Shown: positions 16,826 to 26,861 of the stretch, piece by piece
Layout: every line of letters starts with the position of its first letter
How positions within the stretch are numbered: position 1 is the first letter of the stretch
Assembly: GCA_930633495.1 (NCBI GenBank)
Contig: CAKNFJ010000001.1
Span: forward strand, 1,795,001 to 1,859,000
From: Hyphomicrobiales bacterium
GTDB taxonomy: Bacteria; Pseudomonadota; Alphaproteobacteria; Rhizobiales; Beijerinckiaceae
Length of the DNA: 64,000 nt
Direction: 5' to 3'
Made by a program: the position numbers and the translations under genes
Notes under the pieces: model-generated
What the model was told of the DNA's origin: nothing
What the model saw: only the letters and a program-made list of their open reading frames with translations
Database searches by the model: none

Positions 16826-18910
16826 TCAAGCCAAGCGGCTGCCGGCCGACGGCCGGGACAGGCGTTCCAGCCATCTCTGCAGCGCGGCGCGCTCCAGCGG
16901 CTTCGCCAGGCAATCATCCATTCCAGCCGCCAGGGCCGCCTCACGGTCGGCGGCCGCAACGTTCGCCGTCACGGCCACGACCGGCAGCCTGGCCACCCGG
17001 CCGAACCGGCGTTCGAGCGTGCGAACGGCACGGACACAATCGAGGCCGGTCATCACCGGCATGCGCACGTCCAGCAGGGCAAGCGACAGCGGCGAGGCGC
17101 TGCCGACAAAGCCGGCTTCGATCCGCTGCAGCGCTTCGCGCCCGTCACGCACCCAGATCGCCTTGCAGCCGAAACGTTCGAGCGTCCGGACCGCGAGGAG
17201 CGCGTTGATGTCGTTGTCTTCGGCCACGAGCACGGTCAGGCCCGCCCCCGGCAGGTCGCCTGCGGGCCCGGTCCCTGCCACGGCCTCAGCAGCCGCCGGC
17301 GCGCGCCGCGAAAGGCCGAAACCGAGTCGCTCATAGAGCGAACGAGCGCGCACGGGCTTGATGAGGAAGCCGGAGAAGCCGACCTCCTGTGGCAGGCCGA
17401 ATGGCCGCCGCTCCGAGGGAGACAGCAGGATCAGGCAATCCCGGATTCCAGCAGTCGCTGACGCGGCAGCGAGTTCCTTCGCCGGGCGATCCCCGAGGGC
17501 ATGATCGATCACCACGGCAACGGGCGGTCTCTCGCCGGTCAGGCTGTCGCGTGCCGTGTCGAGGCTTTCGGCCACGGAGACCGCCGCGCCGGTCGCCCGG
17601 ATCGTCTCCGCCAGAAAACGCGCCGCGAAGGGCGCCGGCGAGACCACCAGCACATGCTGCTGCGGCCAGTGCGGAATCGCGGGGCGCACGGCATCGGCCG
17701 CCACCGCCAGCGGCAGGACGGCGCGGAAGGTCGCGCCCGCGCCCGGCCGGCTTTCCACCTGGATCTTGCCGCCCATCAGGGCAACCAGCCGCCGCACGAT
17801 CGCGAGACCGAGTCCCGCCCCGGCCTGCCGCGTGCTGCCGTGATCGAGTTGCTCGAACTCGGCGAAAATGTCGTCGAGCCTCTCAGCCGGAATGCCGGGC
17901 CCGGTATCGGCGACCACGAATTCGATCTGCTCTCCGGTCAGGCGCAGGCTGAGGCCGACGCCGCCAACATCCGTGAACTTGACCGCGTTGCCGACCAGGT
18001 TCAGCAGAATCTGGCGCAGCCGGTCACGGTCGCCAACCAGCCGCGTCGGCAGATCGGGCGCGATATGGGCGGCGAGTTCGATGCCCTTCGCCTGCGCGCG
18101 CGGTGCCATCAACTCCGCCACGGTCTCGACAAGCTGGACGACATCGAACGGCTCCGCCGTGAGCTCGATCTTGCCCGCCTCGACCTTGGCAAGATCGAGA
18201 ATGTCCTCGACCAGAACCAGCAGCGCCTCGCCGGAGGTTCGCAGCGCCGCGATATACGTCGCCTGCTCGGCATCGGGGCCGGTATCGGCGAGAAGATCGG
18301 CCATGCCGAGAATGCCGTTGAGCGGCGTGCGGAACTCGTGGCTGACCGTCGCGAGGAAACGCGACTTCGCCTCGCTTGCGGCCTCCGCCCGGGCACGCGC
18401 CTCGACAAGCGCGTCCTCTCCGGCGATGCGGGCGGTAATGTCGCGGCCGACGCGCTGGATCAAGGTACCGCCATCCGGCCCCGGGATCGCGGTCTCGACC
18501 CAGGAGATCCAGCGCTCGCCCTCATAGGTGGCGAGACATTCGTCGAAGCTGCGGGTCCCGCCCTCCAGCCATTGGGCCGGCCGGCTGGCAAGGAACGGCA
18601 GCTGCATCTTGCTGCCGACGATATCGACCTCGCTCACGCCGAACAGCGCGGCAAAGGCACTGTTTGCGTAGACGATGCGTGCGCCATCGCGCCTGACGAT
18701 CAGATCGCCCTGGGCCTCGATCAGGCTGCGGTAGCGTTCCTCGCTGTCGGCGAGGCTCCAGAGCCGGTCGTTGAGCGTCTCGGTTTCGTGGGTGAGTCCG
18801 GCGACCTGCCGGCGCAGCCGATCGCGCTGCAACAGGAGATGCGCGACCACCACACACAGGGCGAACGCCGCCCCCCCGATGACGAGCCATGGCCAAGACG
18901 AAGAATCCAT
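16826..18910 (-). CDS. Hybrid sensor histidine kinase with two receiver domains
   Basis: A 694-residue protein. Domain order: one N-terminal membrane helix (about 8-27), a coiled coil, a PAS domain (about 58-160), HisKA with phospho-acceptor His191 in SHEFRTPLNG, HATPase (about 290-402; N-box NLVGNAVKF, G-box DTGPGIP), receiver 1 (about 418-530) and receiver 2 (about 557-685). Receiver 2 is complete: Glu564/Asp565, Asp614 in LLDVRMPVMTG, Thr648, Lys670. Receiver 1 keeps Asp469 and Lys518, but its first strand reads LVVSPAP, lacking the acidic pair that holds Mg2+, so it is probably a pseudo-receiver. There is no Hpt domain and no response regulator beside it, and the PAS ligand is unknown. 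Confidence 0.93.
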   Translation of the reverse strand: MDSSSWPWLVIGGAAFALCVVVAHLLLQRDRLRRQVAGLTHETETLNDRLWSLADSEERYRSLIEAQGDLIVRRDGARIVYANSAFAALFGVSEVDIVGSKMQLPFLASRPAQWLEGGTRSFDECLATYEGERWISWVETAIPGPDGGTLIQRVGRDITARIAGEDALVEARARAEAASEAKSRFLATVSHEFRTPLNGILGMADLLADTGPDAEQATYIAALRTSGEALLVLVEDILDLAKVEAGKIELTAEPFDVVQLVETVAELMAPRAQAKGIELAAHIAPDLPTRLVGDRDRLRQILLNLVGNAVKFTDVGGVGLSLRLTGEQIEFVVADTGPGIPAERLDDIFAEFEQLDHGSTRQAGAGLGLAIVRRLVALMGGKIQVESRPGAGATFRAVLPLAVAADAVRPAIPHWPQQHVLVVSPAPFAARFLAETIRATGAAVSVAESLDTARDSLTGERPPVAVVIDHALGDRPAKELAAASATAGIRDCLILLSPSERRPFGLPQEVGFSGFLIKPVRARSLYERLGFGLSRRAPAAAEAVAGTGPAGDLPGAGLTVLVAEDNDINALLAVRTLERFGCKAIWVRDGREALQRIEAGFVGSASPLSLALLDVRMPVMTGLDCVRAVRTLERRFGRVARLPVVAVTANVAAADREAALAAGMDDCLAKPLERAALQRWLERLSRPSAGSRLA

Positions 18911-19001
18911 GCTCTTCGATCTAGCCGCCGTCCCTTGAAAAAGGCGCCTGGGAACCGCGTGGATTCTCCCGCCCGTCTTGACCGGCGGTTAACCGAGCCG
19001 G

Positions 19002-20555
19002 TCACGCCGCCTGGACGAGCGGCTCCCCGCGCGAGCGGTAGGACAATGCCTCCGCCAGATGCAGGCGCCCGACCTTGGCCTCCCCATCGAGATCGGCAAG
19101 CGTTCGGGCAACCTTCAGTACGCGATGATAGGCCCGCGCCGTCAGGCGCATCGCCTCGGCCGCATCACGCAGCAAGGCGAGGCCGGCATTGTCGGGGCGC
19201 GCGATCTCCTCCAGCACCGGCACGGGGCAGCCGGCATTGGTGGCGACGTGGCCCAAACCACGCTCGGCCAGCCCGAGCGCCTCGAAGCGCGCGCTTTGAA
19301 GCCTGCGCGCCGCCGCCACCCGCGCCGCCACGGTGGCCGAATCCTCGCCGCTGGACGGCAGGATGAGATCGGATGCCGTCACCGCCGGCACGTCGATCGT
19401 GAGATCGATTCGATCGAGCAGCGGCCCGGACAACCGCGCCTGATATTGCGCCATGCAGCGCTCGTTCGGCTGCCGCCGGCAGGCGAAGCCGGGCTCCGTC
19501 GCCTTGCCGCACCGGCACGGATTCATCGCCGCCACGAGCTGGAACCGGGCCGGGTAGGTGACGCGGTGATTGGCGCGGGAGATCAGCACGTCGCCGGTTT
19601 CCATCGGCTGGCGCAAGGCGTCCAGCACCTGCGGCTGGAACTCCGGGAACTCATCGAGGAAGAGCACGCCGCAATGCGCGAGAGAGACCTCGCCGGGCCT
19701 GGCATGGAGGCCGCCGCCGACGAGCGCCGCCATCGAGGCCGAATGATGCGGCGCGCGAAAGGGCCGGCGATCGGTCAGCGCCCCTTCGGCGAGATGGCCT
19801 GCGACCGAGAGCACCATCGACACTTCGAGCAATTCGCGCGGCGAGAGCGGCGGCAGGATCGACGGCAACCGGCTCGCCAGCATCGACTTGCCGGCACCGG
19901 GGGGACCATTCAGCAGCAGGTTGTGCCCGCCTGCGGCAGCGATCTCGAGCGCGCGACGCGCGCTCTCCTGCCCCTTGATGTCGAGCAGATCGGGCAAGAT
20001 ACCGCCCTGGCGCGCGACGGCCGGCTCGGGCCGCGCCATGACCTGCGTGCCCTTGAAATGATTGGCGAGCTGGATCAGGGATCGCGGCGCCAGGATGTCG
20101 ATATCGGCGGCGGCCCAGGCCGCCTCGGGGCCGGAGGCGAACGGGCAGATCAGCCCCTGCCCCTTGCCATAGGCTGCCATCGCCGCAGGCAGGACGCCGG
20201 CCACCGGCGCGATGGAACCATCGAGCGCCAGTTCCCCGAGCACGACGTAGCCAGCGAGCGCATCGGGTGGAATGGCGCCGATCGCGGCCATCACCGCGAG
20301 CGCGATCGGCAGATCGTAATGGCTGCCTTCCTTGGGCAGATCGGCCGGAGCGAGATTGACCGTGATGCGCTTGGCCGGCAGGGCGAGCCCGGAGGCGATC
20401 AGGGCCGCCCGGACCCGCTCGCGGCTTTCGGCCACGGCCTTGTCCGGCAGCCCGACCAGAATGAAAGCGACGCCGCCGGCAGCGACCTGCACCTGAACAT
20501 CGACGGCGCGTGCCTCGATGCCCTCGAACGCCACGGTCGCAACTCGCGTCACCAT
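19002..20555 (-). CDS. comM: YifB/ComM family Mg-chelatase-like AAA+ ATPase
   Basis: A 517-residue protein, matching ComM (about 506). Residues about 15-170 form the Lon-protease-like fold domain. The AAA+ core follows with Walker A NGPPGAGKS (216-224), Walker B GVLFLDEFPEF, and a Cys-rich insert (PCRCGKATEPGFAC) before the sensor region. ComM is a hexameric helicase that drives branch migration during natural transformation. The start is set at ATG 20555, which gives the usual MVTRVATVAFEGIEA N-terminus; the open frame upstream has no family similarity. Confidence 0.95.
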   Translation of the reverse strand: MVTRVATVAFEGIEARAVDVQVQVAAGGVAFILVGLPDKAVAESRERVRAALIASGLALPAKRITVNLAPADLPKEGSHYDLPIALAVMAAIGAIPPDALAGYVVLGELALDGSIAPVAGVLPAAMAAYGKGQGLICPFASGPEAAWAAADIDILAPRSLIQLANHFKGTQVMARPEPAVARQGGILPDLLDIKGQESARRALEIAAAGGHNLLLNGPPGAGKSMLASRLPSILPPLSPRELLEVSMVLSVAGHLAEGALTDRRPFRAPHHSASMAALVGGGLHARPGEVSLAHCGVLFLDEFPEFQPQVLDALRQPMETGDVLISRANHRVTYPARFQLVAAMNPCRCGKATEPGFACRRQPNERCMAQYQARLSGPLLDRIDLTIDVPAVTASDLILPSSGEDSATVAARVAAARRLQSARFEALGLAERGLGHVATNAGCPVPVLEEIARPDNAGLALLRDAAEAMRLTARAYHRVLKVARTLADLDGEAKVGRLHLAEALSYRSRGEPLVQAA

Positions 20556-20677
20556 CTCGGCCCAGCCCCATTCCCCGTGGGAACGGTAACGGAGCTTCAG
20601 CCGACACGCAAGAACATATAGAGAACTTTGGTCTAAGTCGGAGCGCGGAGAGGCATGCGCCTCCCCGCACCCGATCG

Positions 20678-21334
20678 TCAGGCCTCGACGCCGAGCCCGA
20701 TCTGGCAGGCGACGCCGGTGCCGCCCAGCCCGCAATAGCCGGCCGGATTCTTGGCGAGATATTGCTGGTGATAGTCTTCCGCGAAATAGAAAGCCGGAGC
20801 CTCGCGAATCTCGGTCGTAATCGGGCCATAGCCCTTGGCCGCCAGGGCCTTCTGGTAGTCTGCGCGGGACTGCTCGGCAGCCGCCTTCTGCTCGGCGTCA
20901 TAGGTATAAATCGCCGAGCGATACTGGGTGCCGATGTCGCCGCCCTGACGCATGCCCTGTGTCGGGTCGTGATTCTCCCAGAAGATCCTGAGCAGATCCT
21001 CATAAGCGATCCTGGCCGGATCGTAGACGACCAGCACGACCTCGGTATGACCGGTCAGACCGCTGCAGGCCTCTTCATAGGTCGGATTCGGCGTAGTGCC
21101 GCCGGCGTATCCCGCCGCAGTCACCCAGATGCCCTCGCCGCTCTGCCAGAACTTGCGCTCGGCACCCCAGAAGCAGCCGAGTCCGAACAACGCCTTGCGG
21201 GTGCCCTGCGGATAGGGACCGGCCAGCGCGTGCCCGTTGACGAAATGGGTTTCGGCGGTGGGGATGGCGGCAGGGCGCCCCGGCAGGATTTCCGCCGCCG
21301 CCGGCATTTCGGTCTTCTTGCGCAAAGAGAACAT
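20678..21334 (-). CDS. msrA: Peptide methionine (S)-S-oxide reductase
   Basis: A 218-residue MsrA. The catalytic motif GCFWG has Cys54; the C-terminal [10 protein letters not shown] supplies recycling cysteines 201 and 210, so it is the three-cysteine type regenerated by thioredoxin. TGHTEVV, the HDPTQ block and TQYRSAIY are conserved family segments. It reduces the S epimer of methionine sulfoxide in the cytoplasm. CGGAG precedes ATG 21334. It is not clustered with msrB or with the MsrQ-like gene at 9293, although both repair oxidised methionine. Confidence 0.97.
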   Translation of the reverse strand: MFSLRKKTEMPAAAEILPGRPAAIPTAETHFVNGHALAGPYPQGTRKALFGLGCFWGAERKFWQSGEGIWVTAAGYAGGTTPNPTYEEACSGLTGHTEVVLVVYDPARIAYEDLLRIFWENHDPTQGMRQGGDIGTQYRSAIYTYDAEQKAAAEQSRADYQKALAAKGYGPITTEIREAPAFYFAEDYHQQYLAKNPAGYCGLGGTGVACQIGLGVEA

Positions 21335-21416
21335 TCATCGCTCCGTCGTTCGAGCCTCGGCGCCTATGTAGGCGTCCGGCAGCCTTTCGCACAGGGGGTG
21401 GCGCGGGACTGCGCCT

Positions 21417-21737
21417 TCACCGACGCGTGACGAAGCCGATCTGCGGCGCGGGGCTGCGCCCGAGCCAGAGCAGGGCTAAGCCGAGGAGAAGCGCGACCAG
21501 TGCCGTCGGCGCCCGCATCAGCGACAGCAACACCGGGTCCCAGAGCAGCGGATGAAGATTGCGCTCGACGGCGGGCTGAAGCAGCGCATAGCGCTCATGG
21601 ACGAGCGAGGTCAGCGTCTCGCTCAAGGCGGTGAAGCGCAGGCCGGAATTGGCGATCGAACGGGCCCCGTCGATCACCAGCGCGATGAAACCGGCAGCGA
21701 CGCTCAGATATCCGACCAGCCTGAGAAGAAACCGCAC
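21417..21737 (-). CDS. Small membrane protein of unknown function
   Basis: A 106-residue protein with two hydrophobic helices: LVGYLSVAAGFIALVIDGA (about 6-24) and ALVALLLGLALLWLG near the C-terminus. Between them is an amphipathic loop (ARSIANSGLRFTALSETL). I chose GTG 21737 because GGGAG lies eight bases upstream; the frame stays open to 21800, but that extension is Arg-rich and lacks a better start. I do not recognise the family. It is probably an inner-membrane protein with both termini on the same side. It has no obvious operon partner: msrA lies 82 bp further along the same strand. Confidence 0.65.
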   Translation of the reverse strand: MRFLLRLVGYLSVAAGFIALVIDGARSIANSGLRFTALSETLTSLVHERYALLQPAVERNLHPLLWDPVLLSLMRAPTALVALLLGLALLWLGRSPAPQIGFVTRR

Positions 21738-21919
21738 CGCCCGCTCCCGTCTGCGTCCGCCCCTGCCAGGGCAGCCCTGTCCGTGCACTGCACACCCCAT
21801 CAGATGTGCCTACCCCGGCGCAGCAGCGCAACCGGCGAGGCATGATTTACCGGGATTGTGCAAAACGCTGCATCTCGGGCCTTGAAAGATGTCGGCGCCG
21901 CGGTCATAAGCAGCGCGCC

Positions 21920-22008
21920 GGACAGGTGGCCGAGTGGTTGAAGGCGCACGCCTGGAAAGTGTGTATACGGGAAACCGTATCGCGGGTTCGAATCCCGCCC
22001 TGTCCGCC
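21920..22008 (+). tRNA. tRNA-Ser (anticodon GGA)
   Basis: The acceptor stem GGACAGG pairs with CCTGTCC, and an encoded CCA follows discriminator G. The D-arm reads TGGCCGAGTGGTTGAAGGC. The anticodon stem-loop holds GGA, so it reads UCC and UCU serine codons. The long variable arm (TATACGGGAAACCGTATC) is the class II feature of serine tRNA, and the T-arm is GCGGGTTCGAATCCCGC. There is no integrase or duplicated 3' end nearby. Confidence 0.97.
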
Positions 22009-22094
22009 ATTCCTTCCGTATCATCGTGAGAAAAGCAGCAGGGCGTTGCGCCGTTCGACTGTCGCAGTTGTCGATGGTTCCCACTCTCTGCACG

Positions 22095-25000
22095 TCAAAT
22101 CCCTCTGGGACGCCGCAAATCCAGAGTGAACGGAAACTCGGCGTTGAGTTCCTCCGGCGGAATGACCATAGGCCCCGGGCTATGACCGATCGCCTCGAAG
22201 CGGGCGAGCCGCCGCGCTTCCGCCTCATATGAATTCACGGGAGGCGTTTCATAGTTACGGCCGCCCGGATGGGCGACGTGGTAGACACAGCCACCGAGCG
22301 AGCGCCCCACCCAGTTGTCGACGATGTCGAAGGTCAGCGGCGAATGCACCGGAATCGTCGGGTGCAGGCCGGATGCAGGCTGCCACGCCTTGAAGCGCAC
22401 GGCGGCGACGCTTGCGCCTGCACCGCCCACCCGTGCCAGCGGCAGGCGCCGGCCGTTGCAAGTCACCAGATGCCGTCCCGGGACGAGGCCCGTTGCCTTG
22501 ACTTGCAACCGCTCGACCGAGGAATCGACATAGCGCACCGTGCCGCCGATCGCGCCCTCCTCACCCATTACATGCCAGGGCTCGAGCGCCTGCCGGATCT
22601 CGATTTCGACCCCGCCATGCTCGACCTTGCCGAAGAAGGGAAAACGGAATTCGGCCTGCGCCTCGAACCAGACCGGATCGAAGGCATAGCCGGCCCGGTT
22701 GAGGTCGGAGAGCACCTCGCGGAAATCCTGCCAGACAAGCTCCGGCAACATGAAGCGATCGTGCAGCGCCGTGCCCCAGCGCACCAGCTTGCCGTCCTGA
22801 GGCTCGCGCCAGAACCAGGCGATCAGCGCCCGCAGCAGCAGTTGCTGTGCGAGCGACATCCGTGAATCCGGCGGCATTTCAAAGCCGCGGAACTCCAAGA
22901 GCCCCAACCGTCCCGTTGGTCCGTCCGGCGAATAGAGCTTGTCGATGCAGATCTCGGTGCGGTGCGTATTGCCCGAGACGTCGACCAGCAGGTTTCGAAA
23001 CAGCCGGTCTATCAGCCAAAGTGGGATCGAGGGCGCCCCCGGCCCCGGCACCTGCGCGAGGGCGATCTCGAGCTCGTAGAGCTGATCCTGCCGCGCTTCA
23101 TCGATGCGAGGCGCCTGACTCGTCGGGCCGATGAACAACCCTGAAAACAGATAGGAGAGCGAAGGGTGCCGGTTCCAGTAGAGGACGAGGCTCTTGAGCA
23201 GGTCCGGCCGGCGCAGGAAGGGTGAATCGGGCGGGGTTACGCCCCCGAGCACGACATGGTTCCCGCCGCCAGTTCCGGTGTGCCGGCCGTCGACCATGAA
23301 TTTCTCGGCGCAGAGCCGGGCCTGCCGCGCCTCTTCATAAACCCCCTGCGTAATCGAAACCGTCTCGCGCCAATCCGCCGCCGGGTGAATATTCACCTCG
23401 ATCACACCGGGATCGGGCGTCACCTTGATGACATTGAGGCGCGGATCGAAGGGCGGCGCATATCCTTCGATATGAACCGGCAACCCCGTCTCCTGGGAAG
23501 CGGCCTCGATCGCGGCGACAAGGTCGAGATAATCCTCCAGACGCTCGACGGGCGGCAGGAAGACGCAGAGGACCTTGTCGCGGATCTCCAGGCTGAGCGC
23601 GGTACGCACGGCATCGCTGCCGATCTCCTGCTCCACCCGCTCCTGAAGGCCGGTCGCACCGTCATCGGACGCGATGGCCATCTGCAGCGGCGCTCCGAAG
23701 CGGGTCTCGGTCGCTGGCATGGACGGGCTTGCCACCCTTGGCACCGGACCGCCTTGTAACACGCCGGCCGGCGGCAGAGGCCCGCGCGGTTCCATCGGGT
23801 CCTGCGGGTGGATGTGCGGGTACTGCGCTTCCGGGACATGGGGAAGCGATCTGAGCGGCAGTCGGTAGCCGACCGGCGAATCGCCGGGTACGAGAAACAG
23901 CAAGCCGCGCCTCAGCCGCCATTTCTCCGAGCGCCAGCGGCGGTCGCTTGCCCCAGCCTGCCAGCGCTGGACGGGAATGACGAAGCCGCGCGGATTGCCC
24001 AAGCCGAGTTGGAAGACCTGCGCCATCCGTGCCCGCTCCTCCGGGTCGGACAGGCGGGAATCCAGCGGGTCGACATTGTCGGGAAGCTGCGCCTCCTTCA
24101 GCAGCCAGTGGCCGGTGTCCTCGTAAGCCGGCATGATGTAGTCGGCGCCGAAGCCGAGTTTCTGCGAAAGCTCGGCGGCGAGAGCTTCGGCATCCTCGAT
24201 CGTGGCGCCGGATTCCGGCTCCCGATCGCCGCCGGCTTGGGCGCCGGGCTCGCGTGCGATGAGCGCGGGGTTGCGCCAGATCGGCTCGCCGTCCCGGCGC
24301 CAGTAAAGTGCGAAGGCCCAGCGCGGCAAGCTTTCGCCCGGATACCACTTGCCTTGTCCGTAATGCAGCATTCCACCCGGCGCGAAGCGCTCGCGCAGCC
24401 GGCGGATCAGGTCGTCGGCGCGGCCGCGCTTGGTCGGGCCGACGGCCGCGGTGTTCCATTCGGCGCCGGTCTGGTCGTCGATCGAGACGAAGGTCGGCTC
24501 GCCGCCCATGGTGAGCCGAACATCCTGGGCAGCGAGGTCTGCGTCGACCCGGTCACCGAGCGCGTCGAGTTCAGCCCAGGCTTCGTCGGAGAACGGCAAG
24601 GTGATGCGTGGGACTTCATGGACGCGCGTCACGTTCATCCGAAAATCGAAACTGGTCTCGGCATAGCTTGCCAAGCCGGAGATGGGAGCGGCGGACCGGT
24701 AATGCGGCGTCGCGGCCAGCGGCAGATGGCCCTCGCCGGTGAGCAGCCCCGAGGTGGGGTCGAGACCGATCCAACCGGCGCCCGGGATATAAACCTCCGC
24801 CCAGGCGTGGAGATCGGTAAAATCCTTGTCGGTGCCGCGCGGACCTTCCAGCGGGTCGATGTCGGCCTTCATTTGGATCAGGTAGCCGGAGACGAAGCGC
24901 GCGGCGAGACCGAGATGACGAAGGATCTGGACGAGCAACCAGCTCGTGTCGCGGCAGGAACCGGATTTGATGTCGAGCGTATGCTCCGGCTCCTGCACAC

Positions 25001-25493
25001 CGGGCTCCAAACGGATGCCGTAGGTGATCATCCGCTGCAGGCGCGCGTTGAGATCGACGATGAAATTGACGGTGTTGGTCGCTCCGCGCGGGATCGTCGC
25101 GAGAAAGGCCTGCAGCAGCGGCCCAGCCGGCTCCTTGACGAGATAAGGCGCAAGCTCCTCCTGAAGCTCCGGCGGATATGCAAAGGGGAAGGACTCGGCG
25201 TCGGTCTCGACGAAGAAGTCGAAGGGATTGATGATCGAAAGCTCGGTGACGAGGTCGACTTCGACGCGAAATTCCCTGACGGGTTCGGGAAAGACGAAGC
25301 GCGCCAACCAGTTGCCGCTCGGATCCTGCTGCCAGTTCACGAAATGCTCGCTCGGCGTCACCTTGAGCGAATAGCTGCTGACGGTGGCCCGGCAATGTGG
25401 TGCCGGCCGCAATCGGACGATCTGGGGGCCGAGCGTGACCGGCCGGTCGTAACGATAATGCGTGACGTGATTCAGCGCGGCGATGATGGCCAA
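22095..25493 (-). CDS. Transglutaminase-like / DUF2126 putative amidoligase fusion
   Basis: A 1132-residue protein. The N-terminal part (about 1-280) is a bacterial transglutaminase-like domain with an intact Cys180 (SGSCRD), His229 (DLHAW) and Asp245 (LDPTSG) triad. The rest (about 300-1130) is the long DUF2126 region, which comparative genomics has assigned to amidoligases of the COOH-NH2 ligase fold. Family members usually sit with alpha-E and circularly permuted ATP-grasp genes, and the set has been proposed to make or attach a peptide tag; it is uncharacterised. I chose TTG 25493 because GGGGGAGG lies six bases upstream; the frame extends further, but that part has no family resemblance. 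It is divergent from the second transglutaminase gene. Confidence 0.9.
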   Translation of the reverse strand: MAIIAALNHVTHYRYDRPVTLGPQIVRLRPAPHCRATVSSYSLKVTPSEHFVNWQQDPSGNWLARFVFPEPVREFRVEVDLVTELSIINPFDFFVETDAESFPFAYPPELQEELAPYLVKEPAGPLLQAFLATIPRGATNTVNFIVDLNARLQRMITYGIRLEPGVQEPEHTLDIKSGSCRDTSWLLVQILRHLGLAARFVSGYLIQMKADIDPLEGPRGTDKDFTDLHAWAEVYIPGAGWIGLDPTSGLLTGEGHLPLAATPHYRSAAPISGLASYAETSFDFRMNVTRVHEVPRITLPFSDEAWAELDALGDRVDADLAAQDVRLTMGGEPTFVSIDDQTGAEWNTAAVGPTKRGRADDLIRRLRERFAPGGMLHYGQGKWYPGESLPRWAFALYWRRDGEPIWRNPALIAREPGAQAGGDREPESGATIEDAEALAAELSQKLGFGADYIMPAYEDTGHWLLKEAQLPDNVDPLDSRLSDPEERARMAQVFQLGLGNPRGFVIPVQRWQAGASDRRWRSEKWRLRRGLLFLVPGDSPVGYRLPLRSLPHVPEAQYPHIHPQDPMEPRGPLPPAGVLQGGPVPRVASPSMPATETRFGAPLQMAIASDDGATGLQERVEQEIGSDAVRTALSLEIRDKVLCVFLPPVERLEDYLDLVAAIEAASQETGLPVHIEGYAPPFDPRLNVIKVTPDPGVIEVNIHPAADWRETVSITQGVYEEARQARLCAEKFMVDGRHTGTGGGNHVVLGGVTPPDSPFLRRPDLLKSLVLYWNRHPSLSYLFSGLFIGPTSQAPRIDEARQDQLYELEIALAQVPGPGAPSIPLWLIDRLFRNLLVDVSGNTHRTEICIDKLYSPDGPTGRLGLLEFRGFEMPPDSRMSLAQQLLLRALIAWFWREPQDGKLVRWGTALHDRFMLPELVWQDFREVLSDLNRAGYAFDPVWFEAQAEFRFPFFGKVEHGGVEIEIRQALEPWHVMGEEGAIGGTVRYVDSSVERLQVKATGLVPGRHLVTCNGRRLPLARVGGAGASVAAVRFKAWQPASGLHPTIPVHSPLTFDIVDNWVGRSLGGCVYHVAHPGGRNYETPPVNSYEAEARRLARFEAIGHSPGPMVIPPEELNAEFPFTLDLRRPRGI

Positions 25494-25915
25494 ACAAGCC
25501 TCCCCCGGGTGCGGAGCCAGAAGCCCCTTTCTTGCGACGTTAGTCGGACCTTGCGGGCGCGCAAAGCGGCTCTCTGCGTAAGCCTGCGTCCGTCGCACGA
25601 AAGGTCTGTTCAATGATTGGGCAATTGACCTGAAGGCCCGCTCGCTCGCCACCCGATCCGGGGCTCGCTTGCGCAAAATGGCTCGACAATCGCATCAGCG
25701 GCCCACCAAGGACTGGATAAGAGATCATCTCAAGCCAAATTGGCGATGGCGGTGTCGTCACCCCGTCGAACAGTTGAATTCGGCCGATCGGCCGGTCCAG
25801 CTGCGATGCCGTGTCGAGCAGCCAAATCGGTCAACCGGCCAAAATCCCGGGATCTTGTTCCGGAACCACATCGCTCCTCTGCGGTTGTCGGTCTTTGACA
25901 GCACAAGGAGCTTCG
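25494..25915. other. Intergenic region between the two divergent transglutaminase genes
   Basis: 422 bp with lower GC than its surroundings and no coding pattern I trust on either strand. It must hold both promoters. A clear ribosome binding site stands at each end: GGGGGAGG for the minus gene and AAGGAG (25905-25910) for the plus gene. I find no strong palindrome or recognisable operator. Confidence 0.6.
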
Positions 25916-26749
25916 ATGGACATCCGGATCGGCTATCGCATCGAGATTGTCACGCAACAGCCGACCCCCGGATTGCTGCTTCTCGACCCTCATCCCATTC
26001 GGGACACGAGCATCGTAAGCCCACCCACGCCGCAGATCTCTTCACTGGTCGATGGAGCGCATGTGCCTGTGCGGGAATACATCGACAGGTTCGGAAACCG
26101 ATGCCGCCGGCTCATCATCCCGCAGGGCGGCGCCCGTTTCACGAACGGCATGGTCTTGCGCGACCCGGGCACACCCGATCAGGTCGACGAGGCGGCGGCG
26201 GAGGTTTGGCCTGCGGATTTACCGGATGAGGTCATCGAGTACACGTTATCGAGCCGCTATTGCGAGGTCGACGAATTGTCACCTACAGCGTGGTCGCTGT
26301 TCGGGAATTGCGCTCCCGGTTGGAACCGGGTCCAGCAAATCTGCAATTTCGTGCATGCGCAGCTCCGCTTCGACTACCAGTTCGCCAGAAGCACGCGCTC
26401 CGCGGCACAAGCCATGAATGAGCGCGTTGGCGTCTGCAGGGATTTTACGCACCTTGCCATCGCGCTGTGCCGCTGCATGAACATCCCGGCGCGCTATTGC
26501 AACGGCTTCCTGGGCGATATCGGGGTCCCGCCCGACCCCGCGCCAATGGACTACAACGCCTGGTTCGAAGCTTATCTTGGCGGCCGTTGGTACACATTCG
26601 ATGCCCGTCACAACACGCCGCGCATCGGGCGGATCCTGGTGGCGCGGGGAAGAGATGCTGCAGACATTCCGATGATCCACACTTTTGGCCCGCACATGCT
26701 GCAGCGTTTCGAGATCTACACCGACGAGCTCAAGGCTTCCGCGGCCTAA
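25916..26749 (+). CDS. Transglutaminase-like protein with altered His position
   Basis: A 277-residue cytoplasmic protein (no signal peptide) of the bacterial transglutaminase-like superfamily. An N-terminal beta domain (about 1-110) precedes the papain-like core (about 135-240). Cys174 in VGVCRDFTHLA and Asp229 in WYTFDARHN align with the catalytic Cys and Asp. At the His position the sequence reads DYNAWFEAY, so Asn214 stands where the partner fusion has His. Related short proteins often read DFSAW here, so this may define a subfamily rather than a defect. AAGGAG five bases before ATG 25916 fixes the start. It is likely co-regulated with the divergent fusion gene. Confidence 0.88.
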   Translation: MDIRIGYRIEIVTQQPTPGLLLLDPHPIRDTSIVSPPTPQISSLVDGAHVPVREYIDRFGNRCRRLIIPQGGARFTNGMVLRDPGTPDQVDEAAAEVWPADLPDEVIEYTLSSRYCEVDELSPTAWSLFGNCAPGWNRVQQICNFVHAQLRFDYQFARSTRSAAQAMNERVGVCRDFTHLAIALCRCMNIPARYCNGFLGDIGVPPDPAPMDYNAWFEAYLGGRWYTFDARHNTPRIGRILVARGRDAADIPMIHTFGPHMLQRFEIYTDELKASAA

Positions 26750-26861
26750 ACGACGCGAGCCGGCTCCGGGCCACGTCTCCCTCATCGGATTCGAAAGGCT
26801 GCACCGTGAGCTGACCTGACCCGAAGGCTGGGCTCGCCCGAGCTGCCGCGCCCTGCGGGCT

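Noticed and set aside
17501..19366. A 621-codon plus-strand open frame opposite the hybrid kinase
   Set aside because: Shadow of the kinase gene; the kinase motifs on the other strand are complete.
21920..22100. tRNA-Ser as an integration site of a genomic island
   Set aside because: No integrase gene, no duplicated tRNA 3' end and no change in gene character follow.
22095..25676. A longer start for the transglutaminase/DUF2126 fusion at 25676
   Set aside because: The extra 61 codons have no family similarity, whereas TTG 25493 has a strong GGGGGAGG site six bases upstream.
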